A DNA stretch of 64,000 nt from NCBI GenBank assembly GCA_964578905.1, contig CAZOER010000003.1:1-64000 (forward strand), written 5' to 3'. Each line of letters starts with the position of its first letter. The stretch's first letter is position 1. The position numbers and the translations under genes are program-made. The stretch comes from CAZVBV01 sp964578905. GTDB lineage: Bacteria > Patescibacteriota > Gracilibacteria > UBA4473. The notes beneath the pieces were generated by a model. That model saw nothing but the letters and a program-made list of their open reading frames with translations. It ran no database searches and had not been told where the DNA came from. Below are positions 40,026 through 49,534 of this stretch, in pieces.

Positions 40026-41744
40026 ATGGAAAGAACGAGAATTAAAATCGTAGGACAGAGTGGATCAGGATTACTGACTGCAGGAGATCTTGTTGCCAAA
40101 GGACTGCAAAAGTTAGGATTTCAGCTCTGTGCGGACAGGGAGTATCAGTCCCTTATTAAAGGGGGGCACTCGTGCTACACGATTAATTTTTCCAAAACAC
40201 CAGTTCATTCACTTTCTCGTGAAGCAGATATTCTTGTTGCTATCGATAAACCCAGCTTGGTGGCGTATTTCGATACTTTGAAAGAAGAAGGAATTTTTCT
40301 TCACGGATATGAAAAATTAGCCAACCTTCCTGATATTCTCAAAAAAATTGAAGAACAAAATATTAAAACGGTGAATCTCCCGTCTCGAAAAATCGCCCTT
40401 GAAAACGGCGGAACGATGCAGATGGCAAATATCATTCTTACCGGAATGGCGTGGAAAGTGCTCGGGTTTGATTACAAAATTATTGAGCAATTGGTTCAAG
40501 AGAAATTCTCCAAGAAAAAAGCACTTGTCGAAGTCGCTCTCAAATGCCTGAAGGCATCCTACGATGGGGCTGAAACCAAACAGAATATTGAATTACCAAC
40601 AAAAAAAGAAGAGACAATCCTACTTGATGGAAACCATGCGATAGCACTGGGAGCGATCAATGCTGGGATGCGATTTTATGCGACCTACCCGATGTCACCA
40701 TCGAGTTCAATTCTCACACACGTGGCAAACATGAGTGACGATACAGGAGTGGTTGTGAAGCAGGCAGAAGATGAAATCACAGCCGTACAGATGTCGCTCG
40801 GAGCGATGTTTGCGGGAACGCGAGCGCTCACAGCAACCTCTGGTGGAGGATATGATCTGATGACAGAGTCGGTCAGTTTAGCGGGAATTATTGAAAATCC
40901 GCTTGTCATCGTGCTCGCACAGAGACCAGGGCCTGGAACAGGATTGCCTACGTGGACAGCGCAAGGAGATTTAAATCTCGCGATTCATTCTTCGCATGGA
41001 GAATTTCCACGAGTTGTGATTGCGTGCAGTGACGTGGAAGACTGTTTCGACAATGTTCAACACGCGTTTAACTTTGCTGAAAAATACCAAGTGCCAGTGA
41101 TACTCCTCACGGAGAAAGTTGTCTGCGAATCAAAGATGACGGTTTCTCCATTCACGCAGAATAAAATTAAAATCGAACGAGGATTGGCTTCCAATCTTGC
41201 AGATCTCAAACCAGAAGACAGGTACCGCATTACAGAAAACGGACTGTCTACGCGCTGGTTGCCAGGAAGCTGTGACACGACTTTCTTTGCTAATGGTGAT
41301 GAACACGATGAAGCGGGAGTTTTGGACGAAAGCGAAAAGGCGGGAGACATGTACGCGAAACGAATGCGAAAGTTAGACCTTATTCAAGCGGATCTGCCGA
41401 AACCAAAAGTGTATGGAAAAGAAAAAGACGCAGATATTTCATTTGTTGGATGGGGAAGTACGAAGACGGTGATGAACGATATTATTGCACAGTATGAGAA
41501 GAAGGGCGTGTCGGTGAATTTCTTGCATTTTGAGGTGGTCTGGCCACTGGAAGAAGAGGTGCTGAACACATTTTTTGTTCAAAACAAGAACGTACATCTT
41601 CTCGAAGGAAACTACGAAGGACAATTTGGAAAGAAAGTAGAAGCGTGTGGACACACCTTCAAAAACAAATTTCTCAAGTGGAACGGACGACCGTTCTTCC
41701 TTGAAGACGTTTGTGAATACATTGATAACTACGCGAAGCAATGA
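40026..41744 (+). CDS. korA: 2-oxoacid:ferredoxin oxidoreductase, fused gamma-alpha subunit
   Basis: Oxidative decarboxylation of 2-oxoacids to acyl-CoA with ferredoxin. The protein has 572 residues. The N-terminal 180 residues are the gamma domain (VGQSGSGLLTAGDLVAKGL, YQSLIKGGHSCYTINFS). From about 200 begins the pyrimidine-binding alpha domain (GNHAIALGAINAGMRFYATYPMSPSSSILTH, shortened motif GMRFYATYPMSPSSS), with TATSGGGYDLMTESVSLAG and QRPGPGTGLPTWTAQGDL. The C-terminal transketolase-like domain ends near LEDVCEYIDNYAKQ. The ATG of korB overlaps its stop by four bases. This two-gene fused form is common in archaea and anaerobic bacteria; the precise oxoacid is not readable. Confidence 0.93.
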   Translation: MERTRIKIVGQSGSGLLTAGDLVAKGLQKLGFQLCADREYQSLIKGGHSCYTINFSKTPVHSLSREADILVAIDKPSLVAYFDTLKEEGIFLHGYEKLANLPDILKKIEEQNIKTVNLPSRKIALENGGTMQMANIILTGMAWKVLGFDYKIIEQLVQEKFSKKKALVEVALKCLKASYDGAETKQNIELPTKKEETILLDGNHAIALGAINAGMRFYATYPMSPSSSILTHVANMSDDTGVVVKQAEDEITAVQMSLGAMFAGTRALTATSGGGYDLMTESVSLAGIIENPLVIVLAQRPGPGTGLPTWTAQGDLNLAIHSSHGEFPRVVIACSDVEDCFDNVQHAFNFAEKYQVPVILLTEKVVCESKMTVSPFTQNKIKIERGLASNLADLKPEDRYRITENGLSTRWLPGSCDTTFFANGDEHDEAGVLDESEKAGDMYAKRMRKLDLIQADLPKPKVYGKEKDADISFVGWGSTKTVMNDIIAQYEKKGVSVNFLHFEVVWPLEEEVLNTFFVQNKNVHLLEGNYEGQFGKKVEACGHTFKNKFLKWNGRPFFLEDVCEYIDNYAKQ

Positions 41745-42637
41745 GCATAGATAAAAAACCCGCTTGTAGCGTAAAAGAACTCAGTGCTTATAACACTGAT
41801 CAAATGATGACGTGGTGTGGGGGATGTGGAAATTATGGAATTCAAAATGCGCTCAAACGAGCACTTGTTTTGGAAAGCATTGTTCCCAAAGATGTGCTGA
41901 TGTGCTTTGATGTGGGATGCAATGGGAATGGTTCGGATAAAATTGGAACGTACACGATTCACGGTTTGCACGGACGAGTTCTTCCACTCGCTGTGGGAGC
42001 AAAAATTGCCAACGAGAATCTGCATGTAATTGCTGCTGCGGGAGATGGAGCGACTTTGAGTGAAGGCGTGAATCATCTTATTCATGCGGTGAGAAGTGAT
42101 TACCCGATTCTCTTTCTCCACCACGATAATCAGAATTACGCTCTGACCACAGGACAAGCATCGGCTACTACTCCGCAAAATTGCAAAATGAACGGAACGC
42201 CAGAAGGAGTAAGAATCGATGTGATAGATCCACTTGATCTTGTCTTTAGTGCGAAACCTTCTTTTGTTGCCCAAACAACTTCTATTGATGTTGATCATAT
42301 GACAGAAACCATTCAGGCAGGACTGAAACACAAAGGATTCGCCTTTATTCAAATCCTTCAAACCTGCCCAACGTATAATAAAATAATGACCGACGAGTGG
42401 TTATTACAGAACACTCAACGTGTGGAAGACCTTCCGTCATACGATGTTCATAACCTCACCGAAGCAAGAGCGTTTATAGAAAAAAGTAAAAAACTTCCTA
42501 TTGGAGTGTTGTATAAAAATCCACGAAAAGAGAACTTTATACAGACGTTGTCTCACCGAGAGAAATACAAAACGACTCTCATTGAAGAAGTAAAGTCAGT
42601 CGATATTGCTTCTCATTTGTCTACACTAAAGGGCTGA
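41741..42637 (+). CDS. korB: 2-oxoacid:ferredoxin oxidoreductase, beta subunit
   Basis: Thiamine diphosphate-binding partner of the preceding alpha subunit. The protein has 298 residues. It shows WCGGCGNYGIQNAL, in which the cysteines may bind part of an iron-sulfur cluster, CFDVGCNGNGSDKIG, HGRVLPLAVGAKIANEN and AAGDGATLSEGVNHLIHAVRS. The last is the GDG-x(n) TPP/Mg motif, with NQNYALTTGQASATTP. The downstream segment with CPTYNK matches KorB-type enzymes. It is coupled to korA by an ATGA overlap. No ferredoxin gene was found in the window. Confidence 0.93.
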   Translation: MSIDKKPACSVKELSAYNTDQMMTWCGGCGNYGIQNALKRALVLESIVPKDVLMCFDVGCNGNGSDKIGTYTIHGLHGRVLPLAVGAKIANENLHVIAAAGDGATLSEGVNHLIHAVRSDYPILFLHHDNQNYALTTGQASATTPQNCKMNGTPEGVRIDVIDPLDLVFSAKPSFVAQTTSIDVDHMTETIQAGLKHKGFAFIQILQTCPTYNKIMTDEWLLQNTQRVEDLPSYDVHNLTEARAFIEKSKKLPIGVLYKNPRKENFIQTLSHREKYKTTLIEEVKSVDIASHLSTLKG

Positions 42638-42677
42638 ACGATTGACATTTTCCTCCAAAAAGGAACAATGAGCCGTG

Positions 42678-43667
42678 ATGAATTACGGGACTGTTATCCG
42701 TGATGCGTGGGAACTCACCACCTCAACAAAAAAACTTACATGGTTCGCCTTTGTGCCGAGCTTCGTGGCAGTTATTGTCTTTGTAGTAGAAATTGCCTGG
42801 CAATATTCTTTGTTCTCAGAAGAATTTGGATGGGCGGAGCACGGTGCGACTTTTGATAAAATCGGGAACATTTGGCATACCCTAGCGGATAAAGACCTTC
42901 TGGGATGGAGTATATTTTTGGTTTGTTTTGTTATTCTGGTGGCTTTTGTTTTTCCAGCATGGGTGCAATCAACGTTGATTCTTTCCATGCGTCAGAAGTT
43001 TACCTATCCAGAAAAAAGGCTCTCTCTTCGTCAAAAATTTATCGAAGGATTTAGTTATTTTTTCCGATTGTTTGAGTACCATGCGGTACTCGTTCCGTTT
43101 CAATTTATGACGATTATCTTTTATGGAATTACCTTTTATCGGTATTACCATGGAGATCTCTTTAGTAGTATTTTCCTTCCAGGGCTTATCGTCTACTCGA
43201 TCATTTCTATGTTTATAAACCTCTTCTTTGCCTACACTCCTTTTTACGTGGTGTGCGAAGATCACTCGTTTGGAGAGAGTGTTAAGAAAAGTATCGGGTT
43301 GGTGTTCCTAAACTTTGGAACGACACTCGGACTGATCCTACTTATGTTCTTGGTGAACATTCGTGTTGTCATTAACGTTCTTGTGGTGATCGGTGTGCCA
43401 TTGGGAATCTTGGGGGCGGCTTCGTACTTCGCAACATCAGCCTGGTTTGGTATTGCGGTAGCGCTTGCGGTTATCGCCGGACTTGGGCTCTTGGCATTGA
43501 CGGCTTATTTAACAGCGGTGCTGGAAGTATTTTCGATTGGATTCTGGGAACGTGGATTTACAGCTTTGAGAGCAGAACAAAACGAACTTAAAATGCCACC
43601 GGTTGAGGAAGTAGCAGCAGCAACAGAAGCTCCGCAGGATGACGTTTTCTCTGGACCTATTGGATAA
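42678..43667 (+). CDS. Polytopic membrane protein
   Basis: The protein has 329 residues and six or so long hydrophobic helices. It opens with a soluble WELTTSTKKLTWFAFVPSF segment. FFRLFEYHAVLVPFQFM and the pattern VCEDHSFGESVKKSIGLVFLNFG resemble glycerophosphodiester-phosphodiesterase-associated or DUF4013/YIP-like membrane proteins, but I cannot assign a family. The C-terminal 50 residues are acidic (PPVEEVAAATEAPQDDVF). A GTG lies directly before the ATG (GTG-ATG), as at folB and gmk. The stop overlaps the start of the next gene by one base (TAATG). Confidence 0.72.
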   Translation: MNYGTVIRDAWELTTSTKKLTWFAFVPSFVAVIVFVVEIAWQYSLFSEEFGWAEHGATFDKIGNIWHTLADKDLLGWSIFLVCFVILVAFVFPAWVQSTLILSMRQKFTYPEKRLSLRQKFIEGFSYFFRLFEYHAVLVPFQFMTIIFYGITFYRYYHGDLFSSIFLPGLIVYSIISMFINLFFAYTPFYVVCEDHSFGESVKKSIGLVFLNFGTTLGLILLMFLVNIRVVINVLVVIGVPLGILGAASYFATSAWFGIAVALAVIAGLGLLALTAYLTAVLEVFSIGFWERGFTALRAEQNELKMPPVEEVAAATEAPQDDVFSGPIG

Positions 43668-44266
43668 TGAAACCCAAGCATATATTGGCAGGCGTGGTTG
43701 TTTTATTTGGATTGTTTTTTGCACGAGAACTTTGGATATCAAATGATTCACTTCGTGTTTTTGGAGAAGAAGGTTTTGCGGTGGTACAAGTCCCATCAGG
43801 AGAAACGATCTTCTTCGGCGAGAGCACAACAAGAAAGGACGTGCTCCTACGTGCGATCCAGCCGTATTTCTCCAACAAAGAGCCACTCGTTATTGCCGAT
43901 CAAGAAATAGGCACTTCTGTTGAGGGAAGTGATTTTACGATCACGCGAATATCAGAACACATTGTCCGTGGCACGTTTTCCAATTCAACAATCTGGTTCT
44001 ATGGTTCGCCTTCCGAGGACGAACTCACATCATTAAAAGCAACCCCAATTACTTTGGAAAGTGACTTCTGGATACTCGAAACAAATCATTATCCCGAGGT
44101 TCTCCCACTTCCTACACAATCGATTCTTCACATCAATGAACGAAAACCGTCGAAGAAATTGGAAAGTTTCGCACGCGAAAAAAACATCCCACTTGTTTCC
44201 GTGAAAGGGACGGGAGGATTTAAGCTTGAACTTCGGGATCAGAAGTGGCAGATGAAGAGTCGATAG
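43667..44266 (+). CDS. Membrane-anchored protein, function unknown
   Basis: The protein has 199 residues with one N-terminal transmembrane helix (ILAGVVVLFGLFFAREL) and a strand-rich extracytoplasmic domain. The domain starts LRVFGEEGFAVVQVPSGETIFFGESTTRK and later has WFYGSPSEDELTSLKATPITLES and SILHINERKPSKKLESFAREKNIPLVSVKGTGG. The last part recalls the end of small metal-hydrolase-like or ComEC C-terminal domains, but no metal-binding motif is present. It is coupled to the upstream membrane gene by TAATG overlap, so the two likely act together. Elp3 follows 46 bases later. Confidence 0.6.
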   Translation: MKPKHILAGVVVLFGLFFARELWISNDSLRVFGEEGFAVVQVPSGETIFFGESTTRKDVLLRAIQPYFSNKEPLVIADQEIGTSVEGSDFTITRISEHIVRGTFSNSTIWFYGSPSEDELTSLKATPITLESDFWILETNHYPEVLPLPTQSILHINERKPSKKLESFAREKNIPLVSVKGTGGFKLELRDQKWQMKSR

Positions 44267-44312
44267 GACATCTTCCCTTTCTTCTGTTTTTGAGTAGATT
44301 GCCCTCGTACCT

Positions 44313-45947
44313 ATGAATAAGAAAGTTTTTAGGGTTCGACAGAAAGTAGAAAATCCAGAAAAAGTGGAGCAGTTTTTCCGTGAACTTTGCAAATCTGTAC
44401 CGAAAAATGTGGCGGAATTGGAAAAGAAAAAACGAAACTTCTGTGCACGGGAGAAGGGAACACCGATTCTTAATCGAGACCTGATTGCGGTCATGCAGAA
44501 ATATTCAGGAAAGGTTCCCCCGTCATTGGAGAAGTTATTGCAAAAACGATCAGTGAGAACGATCTCAGGAGTTACTCCGATTGGAATCCTCACAAAACCA
44601 TATCCATGCCCTGGGAAATGTGTGTATTGCCCGACGGACGTACGCATGCCAAAAAGCTATCTCGCTTCTCAACCCGCAGCAGCACGGGCATTGCGAAATA
44701 AATTTCACCCGCACGATCAGGTAACGAATCGAATTGCAGCAGTGCAGGACTCGGGACATCCCGTGTCGAAATTAGAAGTGATTGTGATGGGAGGAACGTG
44801 GAGCTTCTTACCCCACAAATATCAGACATGGTACGTGAAAAATATCTTTGATGCGGCGAATGGCGTTGCTTCCAAATCTCTCGCCGAAGCGCAAACTATT
44901 AATCAAGATGCAGAGCATCGAGTCATCGGACTCACGCTTGAAACGCGTCCTGACTTCATCACGGAGAAGGAACTCATTCGCATGCGGAAGATGGGATGTA
45001 CGCGGGTTGAAATCGGTGTGCAGACGCTGGACGACGAAGTATCCAAATTGACCAAACGCGGACATGGACGAGCGCACGTGGCGAAGGCAACGAAGATGAT
45101 GCGCGATTTTGGATTTAAAATTTGTTATCACCTCATGCCCGGACTTCCCGGTTCAACCCCTGCGAAAGATTTGAAAATGATGCGAGAGGTCTTTGAAAAT
45201 CCAGACTTCTGTCCGGACTTTGTAAAAATATACCCGTGCCAAGTTCTCGATAATTCAGAACTGAAGACATGGTGGGAAGAAGGAAAATTCACCCCTTTGC
45301 GCGATAAAGAACTCGTGAAACTTCTCTTGAAATTTAAACAGTTCGTGCCCCCGTGGACACGAATTATGAGACTTCTTCGTGATATTCCAGTGAACGATAT
45401 CTTGGATGGAGCACGGTTTTCAAATCTGCGTCAGATATTAAAATCGCAACCCAAAAAAGTGAAAGAAATTACAGGAGAAGATTTTTCCGGAGACTGGCCG
45501 TGTAAATGTATCCGATGTCGGGAGATCGGATTTCAAACAGAAAAAGACCAAGGAGAACTGAAACTTGTACGACGTGATTACGAAGCGGGAGGGGGAACGG
45601 AAACCTTCCTCAGTTTTGAATCAAAAGATGAAAAGGTGATCTACGCGCTCTTACGTTTGCGAAAACCAAGCGGACAGAAGTTCACTCAATTTGGTTCGGT
45701 ATTGCACAATGCAGGATTGATTCGGGAAGTGCATTCCTACGGATCAGAGATATCTGTGGGAGATGGAGTGGGAGTTGGTCAACACAGGGGACTCGGGAAG
45801 AAATTGATTGTCGAGGCAGAACGCATTACCAAAGAAGAATGGAATTTGAAACGCATGACGATCATCGCGGGCGTGGGAACAAGAGGATATTATGAGAAGT
45901 GGGGATACGAACTGAAGTCGACGTACATGACAAAAAAATTGGTATAA
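44313..45947 (+). CDS. elp3: Elp3-family tRNA U34 acetyltransferase (radical SAM + GNAT)
   Basis: Modifies wobble uridine 34 by forming the carboxymethyl group precursor from acetyl-CoA with a radical SAM centre. The protein has 544 residues. The N-terminal region is KRSVRTISGVTPIGILTKPYPCPGKCVYCP with the cluster cysteines in CPGKCVYC. The radical SAM core continues with VIVMGGTWSF, RVIGLTLETRPDFIT, TRVEIGVQTLDDEV and CYHLMPGLPGSTP. A zinc-type pair CKCIRCREIG precedes the GNAT domain with VGVGQHRGLGKKLIVEAERI. The form lacking other Elongator subunits is known in archaea and some bacteria, including Patescibacteria. Confidence 0.93.
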   Translation: MNKKVFRVRQKVENPEKVEQFFRELCKSVPKNVAELEKKKRNFCAREKGTPILNRDLIAVMQKYSGKVPPSLEKLLQKRSVRTISGVTPIGILTKPYPCPGKCVYCPTDVRMPKSYLASQPAAARALRNKFHPHDQVTNRIAAVQDSGHPVSKLEVIVMGGTWSFLPHKYQTWYVKNIFDAANGVASKSLAEAQTINQDAEHRVIGLTLETRPDFITEKELIRMRKMGCTRVEIGVQTLDDEVSKLTKRGHGRAHVAKATKMMRDFGFKICYHLMPGLPGSTPAKDLKMMREVFENPDFCPDFVKIYPCQVLDNSELKTWWEEGKFTPLRDKELVKLLLKFKQFVPPWTRIMRLLRDIPVNDILDGARFSNLRQILKSQPKKVKEITGEDFSGDWPCKCIRCREIGFQTEKDQGELKLVRRDYEAGGGTETFLSFESKDEKVIYALLRLRKPSGQKFTQFGSVLHNAGLIREVHSYGSEISVGDGVGVGQHRGLGKKLIVEAERITKEEWNLKRMTIIAGVGTRGYYEKWGYELKSTYMTKKLV

Positions 45948-45950
45948 CAA

Positions 45951-45982
45951 AATCCCCTCATACCTTTCGGTTTGAGGGGATT
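45951..45982 (-). terminator. Strong hairpin between convergent elp3 and the T9SS-cargo gene
   Basis: The arms AATCCCCTCA (45951-45960) and TGAGGGGATT (45973-45982) form a perfect 10-bp stem, extended inside by ACC/GGT. Toward the minus strand it runs into TTTTGTT, making a terminator for the gene ending at 46078. Toward the plus strand no T-run follows, though it could still shield the elp3 transcript. Confidence 0.65.
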
Positions 45983-46077
45983 GCTAATACAGTGAACAAT
46001 TACCCTTTGTTCTTAAGTAATCTATTTATAAATAATAGCGTACAAAAATAAACAAATTGGGCTGCTTTATCAATCTA

Positions 46078-49000
46078 TCATTGTATTATGAATTTCTGAG
46101 GAGCAGTATATGGTTGCCCATCAAATTTCGATGCGGTTAACCTCCAAATATAAAAACCAGAGGCAATATTTCCAAATGATGTAGGCTGAGAATGATATCC
46201 CGCCTGTGGAGTATCAATAATTGTACTCCATACTACCTTTCCATTCATGGCTACTAATTCAATCAAAATCTCCTTACTATTGTCAGGAGCATTGAATGAA
46301 ATCCTAGCATTACTTCCAGATGGAATCGCATTTGGTAAAACCTTGAAATCCCAATTAAGTGGGATCCACTCGATAAACGTATCATCGCTTGTTCCTGAAA
46401 TAAATCCTGAGTTAATATCATTTCCTTTTAATAAAAATTGGAAAGAAAAATCATTCTCTAAATCAGACTCAGTAACTTGAACCTGTACCTCAATGATGGT
46501 TACTGATGGATCAATATTCGAAGGATATTCTCTCATTTGAAAGAAATTATCATCCATAATAGTGATCGAATCAGTGCTCATGCCTTCAGGAACAGCAATT
46601 TCAAGTGTTACGATACTTCCAACCGTGGCTTTGTGACGAGCTTCATTGTTATTTGAATAAACAGTAACAAATTTTAGATCGTTCACATCAGCAGGAGTAA
46701 GATCGATTTCAACAAAGGAGTTATCCGTTGTTTCATCAATTACATACTCAGTTCCATCTTTCCAGAAATAAATTTGAAACTCTACTAATCCTATGGGGTC
46801 ATCATTCTGTACCAAAATAGTACTTTCATAATAACCTGAGTGCGGATTGGCAGTTACCGAATGACGTCCAGCAATATCTACAAAGATACTGTCGGCAGTA
46901 ACAGACGCCTTCAGTTGAAGGTGAATGGTATTGCCTTGGACGGCTTTCGTGGAATCAATTCTATTTGAGGATTTGATATGAACCCAGTCAAAAGAAACGG
47001 TATCAACACTAATTCCTTCAATTATAAATTCAGGAATCAAAAGGTTCGCAGAATTTTGCGCGGTATCAGTCACCGTAATCATAAAATCCGAATACACACC
47101 AGCAGGTAAGGAATCAAGCATAAGAATGTTAACTCCTGTAAATGTGGTATCTATTTGAGCAGAATAACCAGATGACAAACCAAGATCTCCATTTTCAGAT
47201 GAAGAATAGAAGATCGTTGCAATATGTCCTTCGACATCTGTTCTAATCCAATAAAGACTAGGCGGGATACTATCAATAACGATAGGATCTGTGATCTTAA
47301 ATGTGGGAACAAGTAAGTTCCCAATATTACCAGCAGTATCTTTTACTGCGAGTATACAATCACTATAGGTACCAGCTGGAAGGGGATCTAACACAAGCGT
47401 GTTTATTCCCACAATAGTAGTATCTATTGGTGATGAATATCCAGAAAAGAGCACAAGATCTCCTGCTTCAGAAGATGAGTATTTAATCGAGGCAACATAT
47501 CCATTAATGGTTGTTGATATCCACGTTAAATGAGGTGGAATAGTGTCACTTACAATAACTTCTTCAATCTCAAATGAAGGAATAAGTAATAATCCTACAT
47601 TATTGGCTGTGTCAGTTACTGCTAGTGTTAAGTCACTATAAACCCCTACTGGCAATGGGTTGAGAATAAGTATATTCTCCCCCACAACAGTAGTACTCAT
47701 CTGTGAAGAATAACCAGATGACAAACTTAAAGTTCCAGCTTCCGAAGAAGAGTACTTAATAGTGGCAACATATCCGTTAACGGTCGTTGATACCCACTTT
47801 AAGTATGGTGGAATAGTGTCATTTACAATTGCATCTTTAATCTCAAACGAAGGAACAAGTAGTGTTCCCACATTATTAGCGGTGTCAGTTACAGCTAACG
47901 TCAAATCGTTATAAATCCCTACTGATAAGGGATCAAGTATAAGAATATTCTGTCCCAATACAGTTGTATTTGTTTGTGACGAATATCCAGTTGAAAGACT
48001 TAGTGTGCCTGCTTCCGAAGATTCATAGATAACCGTGGCTACGTATCCATTTACAATGGTTTGTACCCAAGTTAAAGACGGTGCAATCGTGTCATTTACA
48101 ATAACCTCTGTGATTTCAAACGAAGGAATAGACAATGTTCCCACATTATTAGCGGTATCGGTCACCGACAAGGTCAAATCATCATAAACACCAACTGGGA
48201 GTGGATCAAGAACAAGAATGTTCTGATCAATTACAGTAGTATTTGTTGATGAAGAATAACCAGTAGAGAGACCGAGCGTACCCGCCTCCGAAGAATGATA
48301 ATAAATCGTTGTTATGTTTCCAGCAACAATTGTGTTTATCCATGTTAACTGAGGAGGAATTGTATCTGTTACAATTACTTCCACAATTTCAAATGGAGGA
48401 ATTATCAAATCTTCAGAAATTCCTTCATTCGTAACAACGGTAAACAAAAGGTCACTATAAGTTCCTGGAGCAAGTGGATCTAAGCCCACAATATTTGTTC
48501 CCAAAACAGCAGTGTCAACAAGTGTAGAATATCCGGAGGAAACAGAAAAGTCACCTCCCACATCAGTATGAAATGTCACGATAGCAACGTTTTCATTTAC
48601 TGTTGTAGATACCCAATACATGTTTGGAGGAACTCCCACAATTTCAAAATTGGGGATAATTAAATCGGATGATCCTGTGCTTGCGGTTACGGTGAATAAA
48701 AGATCACTGTAGGTACCAGCAGACAATGGATCAAGAGGGATAACATTCGTTCCAATAACAACGGTATTTACTTGCGTAGAATATCCACTGTTGAGTGTTA
48801 AATCACCACCAGTATCAGATGTAAAGATGATGGTAGCAACATATCCCTGAACATCCGTAGATATCCAATGCATGTTTGGAGGAACTCCCGTAATTTCAAA
48901 ATTAGGGATAATTAAACCAGCAGATCCAGTACTTGTGGTTACAGTGAAGAAAAGATCACTGTATATACCAGCAGATAAAGGATTAAGAGGAATAACGTTT

Positions 49001-49197
49001 GTTCCAATAACAACGGTGTCTACTTGCGTAGAATATCCGTCATTGAGTGTTAGATCGCCTCCAGAGTCAGATGTAAAGACAATGGTGGCAACATATCCTT
49101 GAGTATCCGTAGATACCCAGCTCAGATTGGGGTTTTGCCCCAACGTAATACCTATGCTCATCAGCATAAGGATTACAATTGCGATAGATTTTTTCAT
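46078..49197 (-). CDS. Secreted repeat protein with type IX secretion (Por) C-terminal sorting domain
   Basis: The protein has 1039 residues with a signal peptide (MKKSIAIVILMLMSIGITLG-Q). Eight tandem repeats of about 83-91 residues follow. Each begins with a Trp-x(2)-T strand (for example LTWVQTIVNGYVATVIYESS), then SGYS or TGYS, then LDPLPVGVYSDL and ends PSFEI; the last five are separated by DTIPP linkers. Residues about 720-940 form two further beta domains. The final 90 residues read FKVLPNAIPSGS...ISFNAP, VAMNGKVVWS, GYH and NIASGFYIWRLTA, then KFIIQ. This is the order of the Por/T9SS type A sorting domain: PNP-like start, a dlxGk strand, GxY and a basic kkiii-like end. The protein would be exported through Sec and a T9SS and anchored at the cell surface. 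A long structured leader precedes it. Confidence 0.82.
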   Translation of the reverse strand: MKKSIAIVILMLMSIGITLGQNPNLSWVSTDTQGYVATIVFTSDSGGDLTLNDGYSTQVDTVVIGTNVIPLNPLSAGIYSDLFFTVTTSTGSAGLIIPNFEITGVPPNMHWISTDVQGYVATIIFTSDTGGDLTLNSGYSTQVNTVVIGTNVIPLDPLSAGTYSDLLFTVTASTGSSDLIIPNFEIVGVPPNMYWVSTTVNENVAIVTFHTDVGGDFSVSSGYSTLVDTAVLGTNIVGLDPLAPGTYSDLLFTVVTNEGISEDLIIPPFEIVEVIVTDTIPPQLTWINTIVAGNITTIYYHSSEAGTLGLSTGYSSSTNTTVIDQNILVLDPLPVGVYDDLTLSVTDTANNVGTLSIPSFEITEVIVNDTIAPSLTWVQTIVNGYVATVIYESSEAGTLSLSTGYSSQTNTTVLGQNILILDPLSVGIYNDLTLAVTDTANNVGTLLVPSFEIKDAIVNDTIPPYLKWVSTTVNGYVATIKYSSSEAGTLSLSSGYSSQMSTTVVGENILILNPLPVGVYSDLTLAVTDTANNVGLLLIPSFEIEEVIVSDTIPPHLTWISTTINGYVASIKYSSSEAGDLVLFSGYSSPIDTTIVGINTLVLDPLPAGTYSDCILAVKDTAGNIGNLLVPTFKITDPIVIDSIPPSLYWIRTDVEGHIATIFYSSSENGDLGLSSGYSAQIDTTFTGVNILMLDSLPAGVYSDFMITVTDTAQNSANLLIPEFIIEGISVDTVSFDWVHIKSSNRIDSTKAVQGNTIHLQLKASVTADSIFVDIAGRHSVTANPHSGYYESTILVQNDDPIGLVEFQIYFWKDGTEYVIDETTDNSFVEIDLTPADVNDLKFVTVYSNNNEARHKATVGSIVTLEIAVPEGMSTDSITIMDDNFFQMREYPSNIDPSVTIIEVQVQVTESDLENDFSFQFLLKGNDINSGFISGTSDDTFIEWIPLNWDFKVLPNAIPSGSNARISFNAPDNSKEILIELVAMNGKVVWSTIIDTPQAGYHSQPTSFGNIASGFYIWRLTASKFDGQPYTAPQKFIIQ

Positions 49198-49407
49198 TTT
49201 CTCTATTTTTGTTTTTTTAAAATTTCGTTTGTAAATTTTTTAATTGATAAAGCGGAAAAGGACTGAAGTGTTTCAACCCTCAGCCGCTCTATCAATCGGC
49301 GAATAAAGAAAATGAATATAAAGCGTATTTGTCCGACTGTGTCAAAGAGCTGTCTTTCGGGGTCTCGAACGACACTTGGGACGTCCAAGCACCAAAAGAA
49401 CAGTTCT
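49198..49407 (-). promoter_or_regulatory. Structured 5' leader of the T9SS-cargo gene
   Basis: From the promoter at 49408-49435 a leader of about 200 bases reaches ATG 49197. Near its 3' part GATAGAGCGG and CCGCTTTATC (minus strand, 49284-49293 with 49246-49255) form a 10-bp stem with one G-T pair. A second pairing CTGA/TCAG lies inside. The last 50 bases before the ATG are A-rich with no Shine-Dalgarno sequence. No known riboswitch was recognised. Confidence 0.5.
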
Positions 49408-49435
49408 CTTATACAAAAAAACAGGATTTTGTCAA
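49408..49435 (-). promoter_or_regulatory. sigma70-like promoter of the T9SS-cargo gene
   Basis: On the minus strand TTGACA, a 16-base spacer and TATAAG. It lies about 210 bases before the start codon and 42 bases from the opposing promoter at 49477. Confidence 0.6.
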
Positions 49436-49476
49436 TAGTAGAGGCTTTTCAAATGAGAAAAGTGTTGTAAAAAAAC

Positions 49477-49504
49477 TTGACAAAAAATCCATTTCTCCTA
49501 AAAA
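49477..49504 (+). promoter_or_regulatory. sigma70-like promoter of the ten-repeat protein gene
   Basis: TTGACA, a 16-base spacer and TAAAAA on the plus strand, about 30 bases ahead of ATG 49535. The region 49198-49534 thus serves two divergent surface-protein genes. Confidence 0.55.
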
Positions 49505-49534
49505 CTAATTGAAATTGCTGACCCCGCATTTCCC

